This document shows positions 26,204-35,841 of a stretch of 64,000 nucleotides of DNA, one piece after another. Origin of the DNA: Pseudodesulfovibrio nedwellii (GTDB lineage: Bacteria > Desulfobacterota > Desulfovibrionia > Desulfovibrionales > Desulfovibrionaceae); contig NZ_AP026709.1 of the NCBI RefSeq assembly GCF_027923765.1, positions 62,001 to 126,000 on the forward strand, given 5' to 3'. The notes below the pieces were generated by a model. The model was not told where the DNA came from. It worked only from the letters and a program-made list of their open reading frames with translations, and did not search any database. The position numbers and the translations under genes were made by a program. Every line of letters starts with the position of its first letter. Within the stretch, counting starts at the first letter, position 1.

Positions 26204-27793
26204 GTGAAATCATTTCAGACCAGAGTTCTTATATTAGGTGGGGGAGCCACCGGAACCGGTTTGGCCAGAGATTTGGCCCTGCGGGGTGTCTCGTGCCTTT
26301 TGGCGGAACGGCGAGATATAAACGCTGGTGCGTCCGGTGGTAATCATGGACTTCTGCACAGCGGTGCACGGTATGTTGCCTCTGATATGGAAGCCGCTGT
26401 GGAGTGTCGGGAAGAAGGGGCCATCCTCAAGGCCGTTGCTCCTCAGTGTATTGAAGATACCGGTGGTCTTTTTGTCGCTGTTGAAGGTGATGATGAGCAG
26501 TATGTGGCTGACTTTGAGGGCATGTGCAAAAAGAGTCTTATTCCTGCTCGACAGCTTGATCTTGGTGAAGCCCGTGAGCTTGAACCGTTGCTTTCAGAGA
26601 AACTTATTTCCGCTTATGCCGTTGAAGACGGTGCTGTTGATCCGTTCATGTTGTCGCTCGACAATATGGCGCATGCAATGACTCATGGGGCTCAATCGAT
26701 CAGAAATGCCAAGGTGGTTGGTTTTTCCATGGGCGATGGTCGAATCCAACGGGCCTTGTTTCTGGATGAAACTTCGGGCGAGTCCTTTGAGGTAGAAGCG
26801 GACCTTATAGTCAATGCGACTGGAGCGTGGGCGGGGCTTATCGCGGCCCTTGCCGGTGCTGAAATTCATATTTTGTATTCCTCCGGCAGTCTGCTCGTGA
26901 CGCAGGATCGATTGACCAAACGTGTTATCAATCGACTGCGCAAGGCGTCGGATTCGGATATTCTTGTTCCCGGCGGAACCGTGTCTGTTTTGGGGACAAC
27001 ATCGGTGACCATCGACTCTCCTGATGATTGCCGCCCGACAGTGGCAGAGACAGACCAGATTATCGAAGATGCTCAGGCCATGATTCCGGTTTTGGCAACA
27101 ACTCGCTATATCCGGGCCTATGCTGGTGTACGGCCCCTTGTCCTTTCGGGTGAGAGCGGCGATGCCCGGAGTGTCAGCCGAGGCTTTTCCCTTATCGATC
27201 ATGCCCGTGACAATGTGGACAATTTTATTACCATCACTGGCGGTAAGCTGACGACATATCGACTCATGGCTGAAAAGACGGCGGATATGGTTTGCAGGAA
27301 ACTTGGTGTGAAAGCCCCGTGTCTGACGCGAACCGAGTCGCTACCTGCTTCTACTATGGGGCGGTGGACCGAACCGGGGTTGGCTCCAAAATCGTGGGTA
27401 CGGAATCGGGACGAGGACGATCTTATCTTGTGCGAGTGTGAGATGGTGTCACGCAATTCCATTGATTCCATCATTGAAAACATGCCCGGTATGCGTGGTA
27501 ATTCCATGCTCAAGGCCATTGGTATGCGCAGTCGAGTAGGCAAGGGCCCGTGTCAGGGGGGCTTTTGTGGATTGCGGATTACGGGACATCTTTACGATCA
27601 GGGGCACGTGTCTGAAGCGCAGGGATTGATGGAACTCAAGACATTTGTCGGTCGACGATGGCGCGGTTTTTCACCTGTCTTGTGGGGACTCCCCATGGTG
27701 CAGGCAGACTTGCAGGAAGCTTTGTATTGCGGTGCGCTTGATATGGAACTTGATCATAACACGGACGATTTTACCTGCGAGGATGACGAATGA
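26204..27793 (+). CDS. glpA: anaerobic glycerol-3-phosphate dehydrogenase, FAD subunit A
   Basis: Oxidises G3P to dihydroxyacetone phosphate. 529 residues from a GTG start with GGGAG 8-9 bases upstream. Domains: FAD Rossmann LGGGATGTGLARDLALRG at 10-27, the SGGNHGLLHSGARY motif, and a C-terminal BFD-like [2Fe-2S] domain (CECEMVS near 410, then GPCQGGFCG) with four Cys ligands. Length and domain order match GlpA of GlpABC enzymes and not aerobic GlpD. The stop overlaps the glpB start by 4 bases (ATGA). Confidence 0.94.
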   Translation: MKSFQTRVLILGGGATGTGLARDLALRGVSCLLAERRDINAGASGGNHGLLHSGARYVASDMEAAVECREEGAILKAVAPQCIEDTGGLFVAVEGDDEQYVADFEGMCKKSLIPARQLDLGEARELEPLLSEKLISAYAVEDGAVDPFMLSLDNMAHAMTHGAQSIRNAKVVGFSMGDGRIQRALFLDETSGESFEVEADLIVNATGAWAGLIAALAGAEIHILYSSGSLLVTQDRLTKRVINRLRKASDSDILVPGGTVSVLGTTSVTIDSPDDCRPTVAETDQIIEDAQAMIPVLATTRYIRAYAGVRPLVLSGESGDARSVSRGFSLIDHARDNVDNFITITGGKLTTYRLMAEKTADMVCRKLGVKAPCLTRTESLPASTMGRWTEPGLAPKSWVRNRDEDDLILCECEMVSRNSIDSIIENMPGMRGNSMLKAIGMRSRVGKGPCQGGFCGLRITGHLYDQGHVSEAQGLMELKTFVGRRWRGFSPVLWGLPMVQADLQEALYCGALDMELDHNTDDFTCEDDE

Positions 27794-29058
27794 CCAAAAA
27801 TGACGACATATACGATGTCATGGTCATCGGAGCGGGCTTTGCCGGAATGGCTGCTGCTTTATTTGCTTCGGCACAGGGACTTAAGGTTGTTCAGACTGGA
27901 GCGACCGGGGGCATCGATTTTAGTACGGGTTTCATTGATCTTATGGGTGTGCATCCCATCGCAGAAGGGAAGCGGTGGAAGAATCCATGGTCGGCCATTG
28001 AAGCTGTGGTGCAAGACTGTCCGAATCATCCATATGGATTGCTTTCCTGCGATGAAATTTTCGAATCAGTGGCTTTATTTACCCGATTCCTCGCGGAACA
28101 AGGGCTGGAATACATAGGCCATACAGATCGTAATACCTGTTCCCTTACCCCGGCCGGGACAATCAAGCGAACATATCGTGTTCCCAAAACGGCATGGAAT
28201 GGGTCCGTGGCTCTTGGGAAGAAGGCTCCTACGCTTATTGTTGATTTTTATGGACTCAAGGGATTCAGTGGTGTGCAACTTGTCGAGACGCAGAAGCACC
28301 ATTGGCCGGAGTTGAAAACCGTTCGGATACAGTTCCCTAGCGGTCGAGGTGAGTTGTATCCCGAGCATATGGCGTGGGCGTTGGCCGACCCGGCTGTTCA
28401 GGAAAAAATGATCGCCGCCATTATGCCCCATGCCGTTGATGTCGAGTATATTGGATTCCCTGCGGTCCTCGGTCTCAATGACCCTCAAAAAGTTGTGGAT
28501 CATCTGGCAGCGTTGTCTGGGAAAAAGATATTTGAAATTCCGACAATGCCGCCATCCATTGCCGGTCCTCGTTTGCGTGCTGTTTTTGATCGCGGACTTC
28601 CCGCTCAGGGAGTTCGCACACATTCCCAAAAATTGGTGACGAGTGTGAAGGAACTGGACAGCGGTATGTTCGAGTTCTCAGTGGGCACTGGCGCAGCCAT
28701 GCTCCCGGTGGTGGCAAAAAAAGCAATATTGGCCACCGGACGTTTTTTTGGCAAAGGGCTTCGTGCCGAGCGAAAGAAGCTTGTTGAGCCGGTGTTTGAT
28801 CTTCCTGTTGTGCAGCCTGAAACACGTGAACAATGGCATGAACAGGATTTTTTTGCGCCGCAGGGGCATCCGGTGAACAGTGCGGGCATAGAGGTCGATG
28901 AAAGGCTGCGGCCCATCGGCCAATCAGGACGCCCTGCGTATGACAATCTTTATGCGGCAGGAGCCATTTTGGCTCATCATGATTGGATGCGTATGAAATG
29001 CGGAGCCGGACTTGCCATTGCCACGGCATACAAGGCTGTGAAGGAATTGACGCGATAA
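27790..29058 (+). CDS. glpB: anaerobic glycerol-3-phosphate dehydrogenase subunit B
   Basis: 422 residues, matching the length of E. coli GlpB. FAD-type Rossmann start DVMVIGAGFAGMAAALFAS (about 9-27), and a C-terminal flavin-binding block NLYAAGAILAHHDWMRMKCG. GlpB is the flavoprotein partner of GlpA that links it to the membrane. It overlaps glpA and is 34 bases from the next gene. Confidence 0.92.
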   Translation: MTKNDDIYDVMVIGAGFAGMAAALFASAQGLKVVQTGATGGIDFSTGFIDLMGVHPIAEGKRWKNPWSAIEAVVQDCPNHPYGLLSCDEIFESVALFTRFLAEQGLEYIGHTDRNTCSLTPAGTIKRTYRVPKTAWNGSVALGKKAPTLIVDFYGLKGFSGVQLVETQKHHWPELKTVRIQFPSGRGELYPEHMAWALADPAVQEKMIAAIMPHAVDVEYIGFPAVLGLNDPQKVVDHLAALSGKKIFEIPTMPPSIAGPRLRAVFDRGLPAQGVRTHSQKLVTSVKELDSGMFEFSVGTGAAMLPVVAKKAILATGRFFGKGLRAERKKLVEPVFDLPVVQPETREQWHEQDFFAPQGHPVNSAGIEVDERLRPIGQSGRPAYDNLYAAGAILAHHDWMRMKCGAGLAIATAYKAVKELTR

Positions 29059-29092
29059 CGGCGCACCCGATAGCGGGTAGGAAGGAAGGGGT

Positions 29093-30736
29093 ATGATTTT
29101 TTTTGATATCGGCCTGACCTTGGCACTCACCATATGCGTGATCGGTATTGTCTACCGTGTTGCACGATGGAACGGGGAGTGGACTTCCCGCAAGCCACAG
29201 CTTTCTTCCGGTTTTCTCTTGTGGATCGGTCGTGCAGTCAAATCACTGATTCTTGATGTTGTGCTTTTGGCGCGAAGTGGCAGGACAAGCTTTTTACGGT
29301 GGTTGGCACATAGCCTCGTCTTTTTTGGTTTCATGGGGCTTCTTTTATTCCATGCCATGGACGAGACGGTCACGGCGACTTTTTTCCCTTTCTATGAATC
29401 CACCCTTGATCCCTGGCAGTTCCTGCGCAACCTGTTTGGAGCCATGACGTTGGTCGGGCTTGTGCTCATGGTGTATCGCCGGGTGCATTCGACCAAACTT
29501 CGTTTGTTGACGCATTTTCAGGACTGGGCAGCATTGTTGATTCTCGGTTGTATTATCTTGTCGGGATTCTTTTTGGAGGCATCAAAGATCATGTCTCCAG
29601 CGGTTTTTGATCGGATGACCGATGAATATTTCGTTCCGGGAGAGGTCGGTGATCTGACTGCCTTGAAGGCTTATTGGGCTCATGAATACGGTGTTGTTTT
29701 TTCTGTGGAGTACCCCATGGATGAAGAAACACTCGAACTCGGGGCAAGTCTTGACGAAGACAGTTGTGTCGACTGCCATGCCAACACAGCCACCGCGTTT
29801 GTTTCTCGTCCATTGGCAACAGTCCTTACCCCGGTGGCGTTTGCCTTGAATACGAGCAGGGCGGATCAGGTCTTTTGGTATTTTCATGTCATATTTTGTT
29901 TTATCGCGTTGGCTGCCTTACCGTTTGGGAAATTTTTCCATCCGGTGTCCACGCCGATCAATCTGGTTGTGCGACAAGGGCGGCGGGATGATCTTGAAGG
30001 ATTTCAGCCTTCTGCTGTATGTCGGAGCGTAGGCATGGATGCCTGCACCCGGTGTGGGGAGTGCAGTCTGCATTGCAGTGTGGCTCCGGCTTTTACGGTT
30101 CTGGGAAATCAAAATATACTCCCTTCGGAAAAACTTGCTTCCCTCAAGCAGTTTCAGACTGGTGAGCTCATATCTCAAGCCGGTCTGACCGCTTTTTCGG
30201 AAGGGAGTCGTATTTGTACGGAATGTCTGCGGTGCACGGATATCTGTCCGGCCGGAATCAATCTTCAGGATTTGTGGATTGCATCCAAAGCCCGGATAAC
30301 CAAGCTGGCACCGAGTCCCAATGATCTGTTGAGAAACAAAACGGCAACACAGCGAGCGCGTGTTTTTGACGATTTGTGTAAGTCTTCCTCCATTTTGCCA
30401 GCCGTGACCGGACTTGCGGATGACTCCGCTTCCTATTGGGCCTGTGTGCAATGCACTACCTGTACGAGTGTCTGCCCAGTGGTTGCGGTTTGCGAAGATC
30501 CATCACGCGATCTTGACCTTTTGCCACAACAGATCATGAATCTGCTGCGAATGGGACTCAAGGAAGAAACGCTTGGAGCACGCATGGTTTGGAGTTGTAC
30601 GACCTGTTATAAATGTCAGGAACATTGTCCACAGAATATCCGTGTGGCCGACGTCCTTTATGAATTGCGAAATACCGTTGCCGCCCGAGTTCGGGATGGC
30701 GGTGCCAGTTGCGAAGGAAACGGAGAATCTTTGTGA
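29093..30736 (+). CDS. NarI/DsrM-like membrane protein fused to HdrC/GlpC-like ferredoxin domains, with a c-heme motif
   Basis: 547 residues in the place where E. coli has glpC. N-terminal part: about five membrane helices (SFLRWLAHSLVFFGFMGLLL, DWAALLILGCIILSGFF, FWYFHVIFCFIALAALPF) with conserved His residues suited to b-heme. Between helices 4 and 5, on the presumed outer side, lies one CVDCH motif (C225-H229), a c-type heme site. C-terminal part: four Cys clusters (CTRCGECSLHC, CTECLRCTDIC, CVQCTTCTSVC, CTTCYKCQEHC) for [4Fe-4S] centres. It probably carries electrons from GlpAB to or from menaquinone. AAGGAAGGGG precedes the ATG. The single covalent heme is unusual for this context. Confidence 0.82.
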   Translation: MIFFDIGLTLALTICVIGIVYRVARWNGEWTSRKPQLSSGFLLWIGRAVKSLILDVVLLARSGRTSFLRWLAHSLVFFGFMGLLLFHAMDETVTATFFPFYESTLDPWQFLRNLFGAMTLVGLVLMVYRRVHSTKLRLLTHFQDWAALLILGCIILSGFFLEASKIMSPAVFDRMTDEYFVPGEVGDLTALKAYWAHEYGVVFSVEYPMDEETLELGASLDEDSCVDCHANTATAFVSRPLATVLTPVAFALNTSRADQVFWYFHVIFCFIALAALPFGKFFHPVSTPINLVVRQGRRDDLEGFQPSAVCRSVGMDACTRCGECSLHCSVAPAFTVLGNQNILPSEKLASLKQFQTGELISQAGLTAFSEGSRICTECLRCTDICPAGINLQDLWIASKARITKLAPSPNDLLRNKTATQRARVFDDLCKSSSILPAVTGLADDSASYWACVQCTTCTSVCPVVAVCEDPSRDLDLLPQQIMNLLRMGLKEETLGARMVWSCTTCYKCQEHCPQNIRVADVLYELRNTVAARVRDGGASCEGNGESL

Positions 30737-31590
30737 AGTACGCCTATTTCCCGGGGTGTAAAATCCCTCACCATCTTCCTGAATATGGCGCATCCGTTGA
30801 AGCTGTATGCAAAGCTCTTGATATTGAACTGGTGCCGCTTGAATTCAACTGTTGCGGCTGGCCTGTGCGGCATGAAAATGAACTGGCTTCAATTTTTTCG
30901 GCTGTACGTAATTTTGCGGTTGCTGAAAAGGCAGGGTTGCCAATTTTTACTCCCTGCAAATGCTGTTTCGGTAATCTGAAATATGCCCAGTCCAGAATGG
31001 CGGAAGACGAAAAACTCTCAGGTCAGGTTGAATCCCTTTTGGTTCAAGATGGATTGGCGTTGCCCAAGTCCATGGATGTTTTTCATATGTTGACAATTCT
31101 TGACGAACAGGTCGGGGCCGAAATCCTCTACCGACGGACCGCAAATCCTTTGGAGGGAGTGAAGGTGGCTTGCCATTATGGTTGTCATGCACTTCGTCCG
31201 GGGAATGTCACTGGGTTTGATGACCCCATGGCCCCGACCGTGTTCGAAAGAATCATGCAGGCCATTGGAGCAGAGCCTGTTGATTGGGATTTACGATTGG
31301 AGTGTTGTGGATATCCCTTGCGTGGGCGTGATGACACCATTTCCGAAGCCCTGATGCGTAAGAAACTTGAGGACGCGGCTTCGGTTGGTGCTGATGTCAT
31401 GGCCACGGCCTGTACGTATTGTCAGCTTCAGTTTGATAAGGAGCGTGACGGGCTTCCGTATAGTGATCCGCTTCGGAAGGCACCGCCTGCAGTGCTCGTC
31501 AGTCAGTTGATAGGTATTGCCTTAGGATTGGAGGCGAATGCGCTTGGACTGGAGAGGAATTGTATTCCTTGGCACGGACCTGGTTTTTAG
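30733..31590 (+). CDS. HdrB-like protein with two CCG domains
   Basis: 285 residues from a GTG start that overlaps the previous stop (GTGA), preceded by GGAG. The start sits just before KYAYFPGC, where HdrB proteins begin. Two cysteine-rich CCG motifs are visible: NCCGWPVRHE (near 48) and ECCGYPLRG (near 192), with matching PCKCCFGN and TACTYCQ halves. In heterodisulfide reductases these bind non-cubane [4Fe-4S] clusters that do disulfide chemistry. GlpC itself carries CCG domains, so this gene and the one upstream together replace GlpC. Whether it has a thiol/disulfide substrate or is only a conduit is unknown. Confidence 0.82.
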   Translation: MKYAYFPGCKIPHHLPEYGASVEAVCKALDIELVPLEFNCCGWPVRHENELASIFSAVRNFAVAEKAGLPIFTPCKCCFGNLKYAQSRMAEDEKLSGQVESLLVQDGLALPKSMDVFHMLTILDEQVGAEILYRRTANPLEGVKVACHYGCHALRPGNVTGFDDPMAPTVFERIMQAIGAEPVDWDLRLECCGYPLRGRDDTISEALMRKKLEDAASVGADVMATACTYCQLQFDKERDGLPYSDPLRKAPPAVLVSQLIGIALGLEANALGLERNCIPWHGPGF

Positions 31591-31662
31591 GGATGTATCT
31601 TTATGGTATAGACGCAATCATCATCATGAATGTCACGTTTGGGATTGAATAAGGAGAGCGAC

Positions 31663-33174
31663 ATGGCGAAATATATCGGAGCCGTTGATTCCGGGACCAC
31701 GAGCAGCAGATTTATTATTTTTGACGAACGTGGCCGTATTGTCGGTCTTGATCAGAAAGAACATGAACAGATTTATCCCAAACCGGGATGGGTCGAACAT
31801 AATCCCATGGAGATCTGGAACAATACGCAGGAAGTCATCAAGGGAGCCTTGACCAAGTCCGGTATCAAAGGATCGGAACTGGCTGCCATCGGTATCACTA
31901 ACCAGCGTGAAACCACAATTGTATGGGATCGATACACCGGGAAACCTTTCTACAACGCCATTGTCTGGCAGTGCACCCGTACCCATAAAATTTGTAAGGA
32001 ACTTACGGCCGATGGCGGTCAAGATCGTTTTCGCGAGAAGACCGGGTTGCCCATTGCAACATATTTTTCCGGCCCGAAAATCAAGTGGATTCTGGATAAT
32101 ATTCCTGAAGCACGTGCCGCTGCGGAAAAGGGTGATGCCATGTTCGGCACCATTGAAACATGGATTATCTGGTGGCTGACAGGCGGCCCAAGGGGCGGTG
32201 CTCATGTCACTGATGTTACCAACGCCAGCCGGACCATGCTCATGGATCTTAAGACGCTTGAGTGGGACGAGGAGATCATGAAAATCATGGGTATTCCTGC
32301 CGAGGGCCTTGCTCGCATTGTGCCGTCATCTGATCAGGCGACATGGGGACCGACATCGGAAAGTGGTCCTCTGGGCGCACGTGTTCCAGTTTGTGGCGCC
32401 GTGGGCGATCAGCAGGCTGCATTGGTCGGCCAGACGTGTTTTGCGCCGGGGCAGGCAAAGAATACTTATGGCACCGGCTGTTTTTTGCTCATGCACACAG
32501 GGCATAAGCCTATTCAGTCCAAGCACGGCTTGATCACGACACTCGCCTATCAGTTCAGCGGACGTAAACCGTCATATTGTCTTGAAGGTTCCATCGCCAT
32601 TGCCGGTGCGTTGGTCCAATGGTTGCGAGATAATCTCCAGATGTTCGATTCCGCTCCCGAAGTTGAAGCATTGGCAAAAAAGGTGGAAGACACCGGTGGT
32701 ATGTATATTGTCCCGGCTTTTTCGGGCCTGTATGCACCATACTGGCGACCTGATGCCCGGGGAGTCATGGTCGGCCTGACTCGATATATCAATCGTAACC
32801 ATATTGCCCGTGCCGTTCTGGAGGCCACCGCCTATCAGACCAAGGACATTGTGGAAGCCATGAATAAGGATTCCGGCGTGGTCTTGGAAACCCTCAAGGC
32901 CGATGGTGGCATGGTTTACAATGAATTACTCATGCAGTTTCAGTCTGACATTCTGGATGTCCCGGTTGTTCGGCCCAAGGTGGCTGAGACTACTTGTCTC
33001 GGAGCAGCCTATGCGGCAGGCATCGCCGTTGGTTTTTGGTCTGGGCGTGAGGAGTTGTACAACAACTGGGAAGAAGACAAGACGTGGCAGCCTGACATGG
33101 ATGAGAAGGATCGGTCCGAAGGATATAAAGGATGGAAAAAGGCTGTCGAACGCACGTATGATTGGGTTGATTAG
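31663..33174 (+). CDS. glpK: glycerol kinase
   Basis: Phosphorylates glycerol to G3P, feeding GlpAB. 503 residues from ATG 31663 with AAGGAGAG upstream. FGGY-kinase motifs: [18 protein letters not shown] at the N-terminus, [39 protein letters not shown] and [18 protein letters not shown]. An in-frame ATG 33 bases upstream lacks a ribosome site. It completes the uptake-kinase-dehydrogenase pathway of this cluster. Confidence 0.97.
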   Translation: MAKYIGAVDSGTTSSRFIIFDERGRIVGLDQKEHEQIYPKPGWVEHNPMEIWNNTQEVIKGALTKSGIKGSELAAIGITNQRETTIVWDRYTGKPFYNAIVWQCTRTHKICKELTADGGQDRFREKTGLPIATYFSGPKIKWILDNIPEARAAAEKGDAMFGTIETWIIWWLTGGPRGGAHVTDVTNASRTMLMDLKTLEWDEEIMKIMGIPAEGLARIVPSSDQATWGPTSESGPLGARVPVCGAVGDQQAALVGQTCFAPGQAKNTYGTGCFLLMHTGHKPIQSKHGLITTLAYQFSGRKPSYCLEGSIAIAGALVQWLRDNLQMFDSAPEVEALAKKVEDTGGMYIVPAFSGLYAPYWRPDARGVMVGLTRYINRNHIARAVLEATAYQTKDIVEAMNKDSGVVLETLKADGGMVYNELLMQFQSDILDVPVVRPKVAETTCLGAAYAAGIAVGFWSGREELYNNWEEDKTWQPDMDEKDRSEGYKGWKKAVERTYDWVD

Positions 33175-33199
33175 GCCAAATATCTGAAATATGACAGAG

Positions 33200-33232
33200 C
33201 AAGGCGGTCGAGTGTGGCTGCCTTGTTTTTTT
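33200..33232 (+). terminator. intrinsic terminator after glpK
   Basis: CAAGGC (33200-33205) and GCCTTG (33220-33225) close a stem followed by seven T. It ends the plus-strand glycerol cluster. Confidence 0.7.
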
Positions 33233-33251
33233 AGCGTGAGCGAGGCTCGAA

Positions 33252-34370
33252 ATGCAGATGTACACGTCCCCGTCGAAACGAATTCCCCTGCTCGATATTG
33301 CCCGTTTTTTCGGTATGATATTGGTTTATTATGGCCATATTATTGAACGGATAATGTATCTCGAAAATCCAACAGCCACTGCTCAATACAAATTTATTTA
33401 TTCATTCCACATGCCCTTTTTCTTTCTTCTGGCCGGGTTCACTCTTGCGCCGGAAAAGATGGTGCTACCTGTGGGGAAGTTCTTCAAAAAGGTGTTGGCT
33501 TCACGACTTGTTCCCTATTTTGTGTTTACCGTTGTATTGGCAATTTTGAGTCTGCTTTTTGTTGGTCATTTCGTGGTTATCGATCTGTCAACTGCAGACG
33601 GGTACCTCAAGGGGATAATCGCGACCCTGTTGGGTTTCCCTGTGTTCAACATCCCTCTTTGGTTTATGGCCTGTCTGGTTTCTGTTGAAATACTCCATTT
33701 TTTTGTCGGTCGATTTCTCAACAGTACGTTCAGGATTCTTGGTGCAGCCATTGCCTTTTATGTTGGGGGATACGCCTTGACCGCGACCATTCAGTTTATT
33801 CCCGGTCCCAATTTCTGGCTTATTCATGAAGCCCTGGTTGTGTATGCCTTTTATTTGGTAGGTGTATTGTTCCGTCGCAACGGCATTATGCTTGGTAGAC
33901 AGCCGCGGTGGCGACTTTTACTTGCGACCGCTGTGTGTCTGCTGATTGTGGTGTTTACCTATGATATGAATACAGGACCATTCAGACTCTTTGACGCTGT
34001 TGTTATCGTCTTGTCAGGACATGGAAATATTTTGCTTTTCCCGCTCACGGCGTTAACTGGCAGTTTGATGATCCTTTTGCTTGCGCGAAGCTCTGGTGCC
34101 AACAAATTTCTGATGTTCATGGGAGAAAATGCTTTGATTCTTTTTTGTCTCAACGGCATTTTTTACCATTTTTTCAACGGGCCGTTTGCCGCATGGTTTG
34201 TTGCGACATTCCCCGGTCACTGGATGGCAGTAACAGGCGCGGGAATGGCATTTACCATAATCAGTCTGGCGTGTTGCGTTCCGTGTGTCTGGTTGCTCAA
34301 CGCCTATGTGCCGCAATTGGTCGGCAAGCCACGGCAGCAAGGGCCGTTTCTTCCCAGATTCCTACGGTAA
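33252..34370 (+). CDS. acyltransferase 3 family membrane protein
   Basis: 372 residues with about ten membrane helices. It begins with the family hallmark RIPLLDIARFFGMILVYYGH (Arg and His of the active site), followed by HMPFFFLLAGF. Members O-acylate sugars of lipopolysaccharide, peptidoglycan or exopolysaccharide using periplasmic or cytoplasmic donors; the acceptor cannot be inferred. It is convergent with, and 4 bases from, the alcohol dehydrogenase gene, with no envelope cluster nearby. Confidence 0.82.
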   Translation: MQMYTSPSKRIPLLDIARFFGMILVYYGHIIERIMYLENPTATAQYKFIYSFHMPFFFLLAGFTLAPEKMVLPVGKFFKKVLASRLVPYFVFTVVLAILSLLFVGHFVVIDLSTADGYLKGIIATLLGFPVFNIPLWFMACLVSVEILHFFVGRFLNSTFRILGAAIAFYVGGYALTATIQFIPGPNFWLIHEALVVYAFYLVGVLFRRNGIMLGRQPRWRLLLATAVCLLIVVFTYDMNTGPFRLFDAVVIVLSGHGNILLFPLTALTGSLMILLLARSSGANKFLMFMGENALILFCLNGIFYHFFNGPFAAWFVATFPGHWMAVTGAGMAFTIISLACCVPCVWLLNAYVPQLVGKPRQQGPFLPRFLR

Positions 34371-34374
34371 TGCT

Positions 34375-35529
34375 TTAAAGTGCCAGAGTGAGAATTCCTG
34401 TTAGTTCGGTTTTGCTTAAGAGAACAGGATTTCCTTTCATACTGCTGGCAGCGGCGGCTTTATCGGCCAGATCACTGAAATGTGTGGTCTCTACTCCCAT
34501 GTCTTTGAGCGTGGGGATTCTCATGTCCGTACAGAGTTCCCGTACCCATTTGATGCCATCTTCCGGCGTTGCGTTGACGTTTCCGGTCAGTATGACGGCT
34601 GTTTCCGTATATGCATCAAGGCTCGGAGATTTCGGCTCACGTTTCCTGAGAGCGTTGATGTTGATTTCCATTACAGAAGGGAGCAGGGCTGCGCATACAG
34701 CACCGTGCGGTGCCTTGAATTCGCCGCCGAGGGGAGCGGCAAAACCATGGACTGCGCCGAGTTTGGCATTGGACAATGCAATGCCGGAAAAAAGGCTGGC
34801 AAGGGCCATGTCTTCACGGGCTGAACTGTTTGAACCATCGTCATACGCGACATGCAATGAGCGGGCAGCGCGAAGCATCCCTTCGCGGCACAAGGCATCG
34901 GTCATGGGATTTGCCTTGTTGGAAACAAACGCTTCCATGAGTTGAGTCAGGGCATCCATGCCCGTGGCAGCGGTCAGGCTTGGCGGCATATCCTTGGTCA
35001 GTTCGGGGTCGACCACCGCAATATTCGGAATCATTTCCGATGAACGCATGCTGACTTTTACGCCATGTTGGGGTGAGAGAATGACGGCGTTAGATGTGAC
35101 TTCCGAGCCGGTGCCTGACGTTGTGGGAACCGCGATGAGCGGGACAGGAATTTGAGTTAGTGGTTGTCCTTTTCCAATGACTTCAAGGTAATCAAGAAGG
35201 TCGGCGTGGTTGGTAAGAAGTGCGGCCAAAGCTTTCCCGGCGTCAAGCACACTCCCGCCGCCAACAGCCACAACGACATCACATCCGGCTTGGCGTGCAG
35301 CTACTGCATTTTGTGAGATTGTTTCTACATTCGGTTCGCCGGATATGGAGATGATATGTGGAGTAAGCCCTTTATTTTTCAGGCCGTCGATGGCCCATTG
35401 CACTCGTTTGGAGGAACTGCCGATAACAAGGCAGACTGAAGTCCCCAGCGTTGCAGCCAAGTCGGGAATATCTTTTGAGGAGTTGGGGCCGAAAATTATT
35501 CGTGGAGCGGTGGCGAATTCAAATTGCAT
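34375..35529 (-). CDS. iron-containing alcohol dehydrogenase
   Basis: 384 residues, group III (Fe-ADH) fold. N-terminal NAD-binding half with VVAVGGGSVLDAGKA (GGGS loop, about 86-100) and PTTSGTGSEVT. C-terminal metal site formed by Asp in VVDPELT..GMDALTQ, His in GAVHGFAAPLGG and His in APHGAVCA. NAD(P)H-linked oxidation of a short alcohol or reduction of an aldehyde is expected. Near a glycerol cluster it could act on 1,3-propanediol or lactaldehyde, but the sequence does not decide. Confidence 0.88.
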   Translation of the reverse strand: MQFEFATAPRIIFGPNSSKDIPDLAATLGTSVCLVIGSSSKRVQWAIDGLKNKGLTPHIISISGEPNVETISQNAVAARQAGCDVVVAVGGGSVLDAGKALAALLTNHADLLDYLEVIGKGQPLTQIPVPLIAVPTTSGTGSEVTSNAVILSPQHGVKVSMRSSEMIPNIAVVDPELTKDMPPSLTAATGMDALTQLMEAFVSNKANPMTDALCREGMLRAARSLHVAYDDGSNSSAREDMALASLFSGIALSNAKLGAVHGFAAPLGGEFKAPHGAVCAALLPSVMEININALRKREPKSPSLDAYTETAVILTGNVNATPEDGIKWVRELCTDMRIPTLKDMGVETTHFSDLADKAAAASSMKGNPVLLSKTELTGILTLAL

Positions 35530-35613
35530 GGGGGTGGTCCTTTGGAATCGGTTCTGAAATACTCATGCCGTTTTGAATATCATTTCGATTCAGCCCCTTC
35601 AAGCGTGGGGGGG

Positions 35614-35700
35614 GCCTCCGGCGGGCCTACCGGCGGTCGCTTTCAGCGGGACCAGAGAACCTTTTGAAAAAGGTTCTCTGGATTCTCCAAAACTTTTTGT
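35614..35700 (+). repeat. dispersed hairpin repeat, copy 2, in a hairpin-rich intergenic region
   Basis: GCCTCCGGCGG (35614-35624), then a near-perfect hairpin CCAGAGAACCTTTT-GA-AAAAGGTTCTCTGG (35652-35681), then ATTCTCCAAAACTTT. The block order matches the element at 5621-5682 on the other strand. More hairpins follow to 35840: CTTCGCGAAG, CTTAAGGCC-CTC-GGCCTTAAG (35774-35794) and CCGCCAAAGGCGG. The whole gap 35530-35841 holds no gene. Confidence 0.72.
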
Positions 35701-35841
35701 GTCGCTTCGCGAAGGCTGCGGCAATAAGAATTTGTTTTTTTATAATAACCTTCGCCAAAGGCGACATGGGATTCTTAAGGCCCTCGGCCTTAAGCCGTCG
35801 GAGACGAAATCACCCGTCTATCCCGCCAAAGGCGGTTCCCT

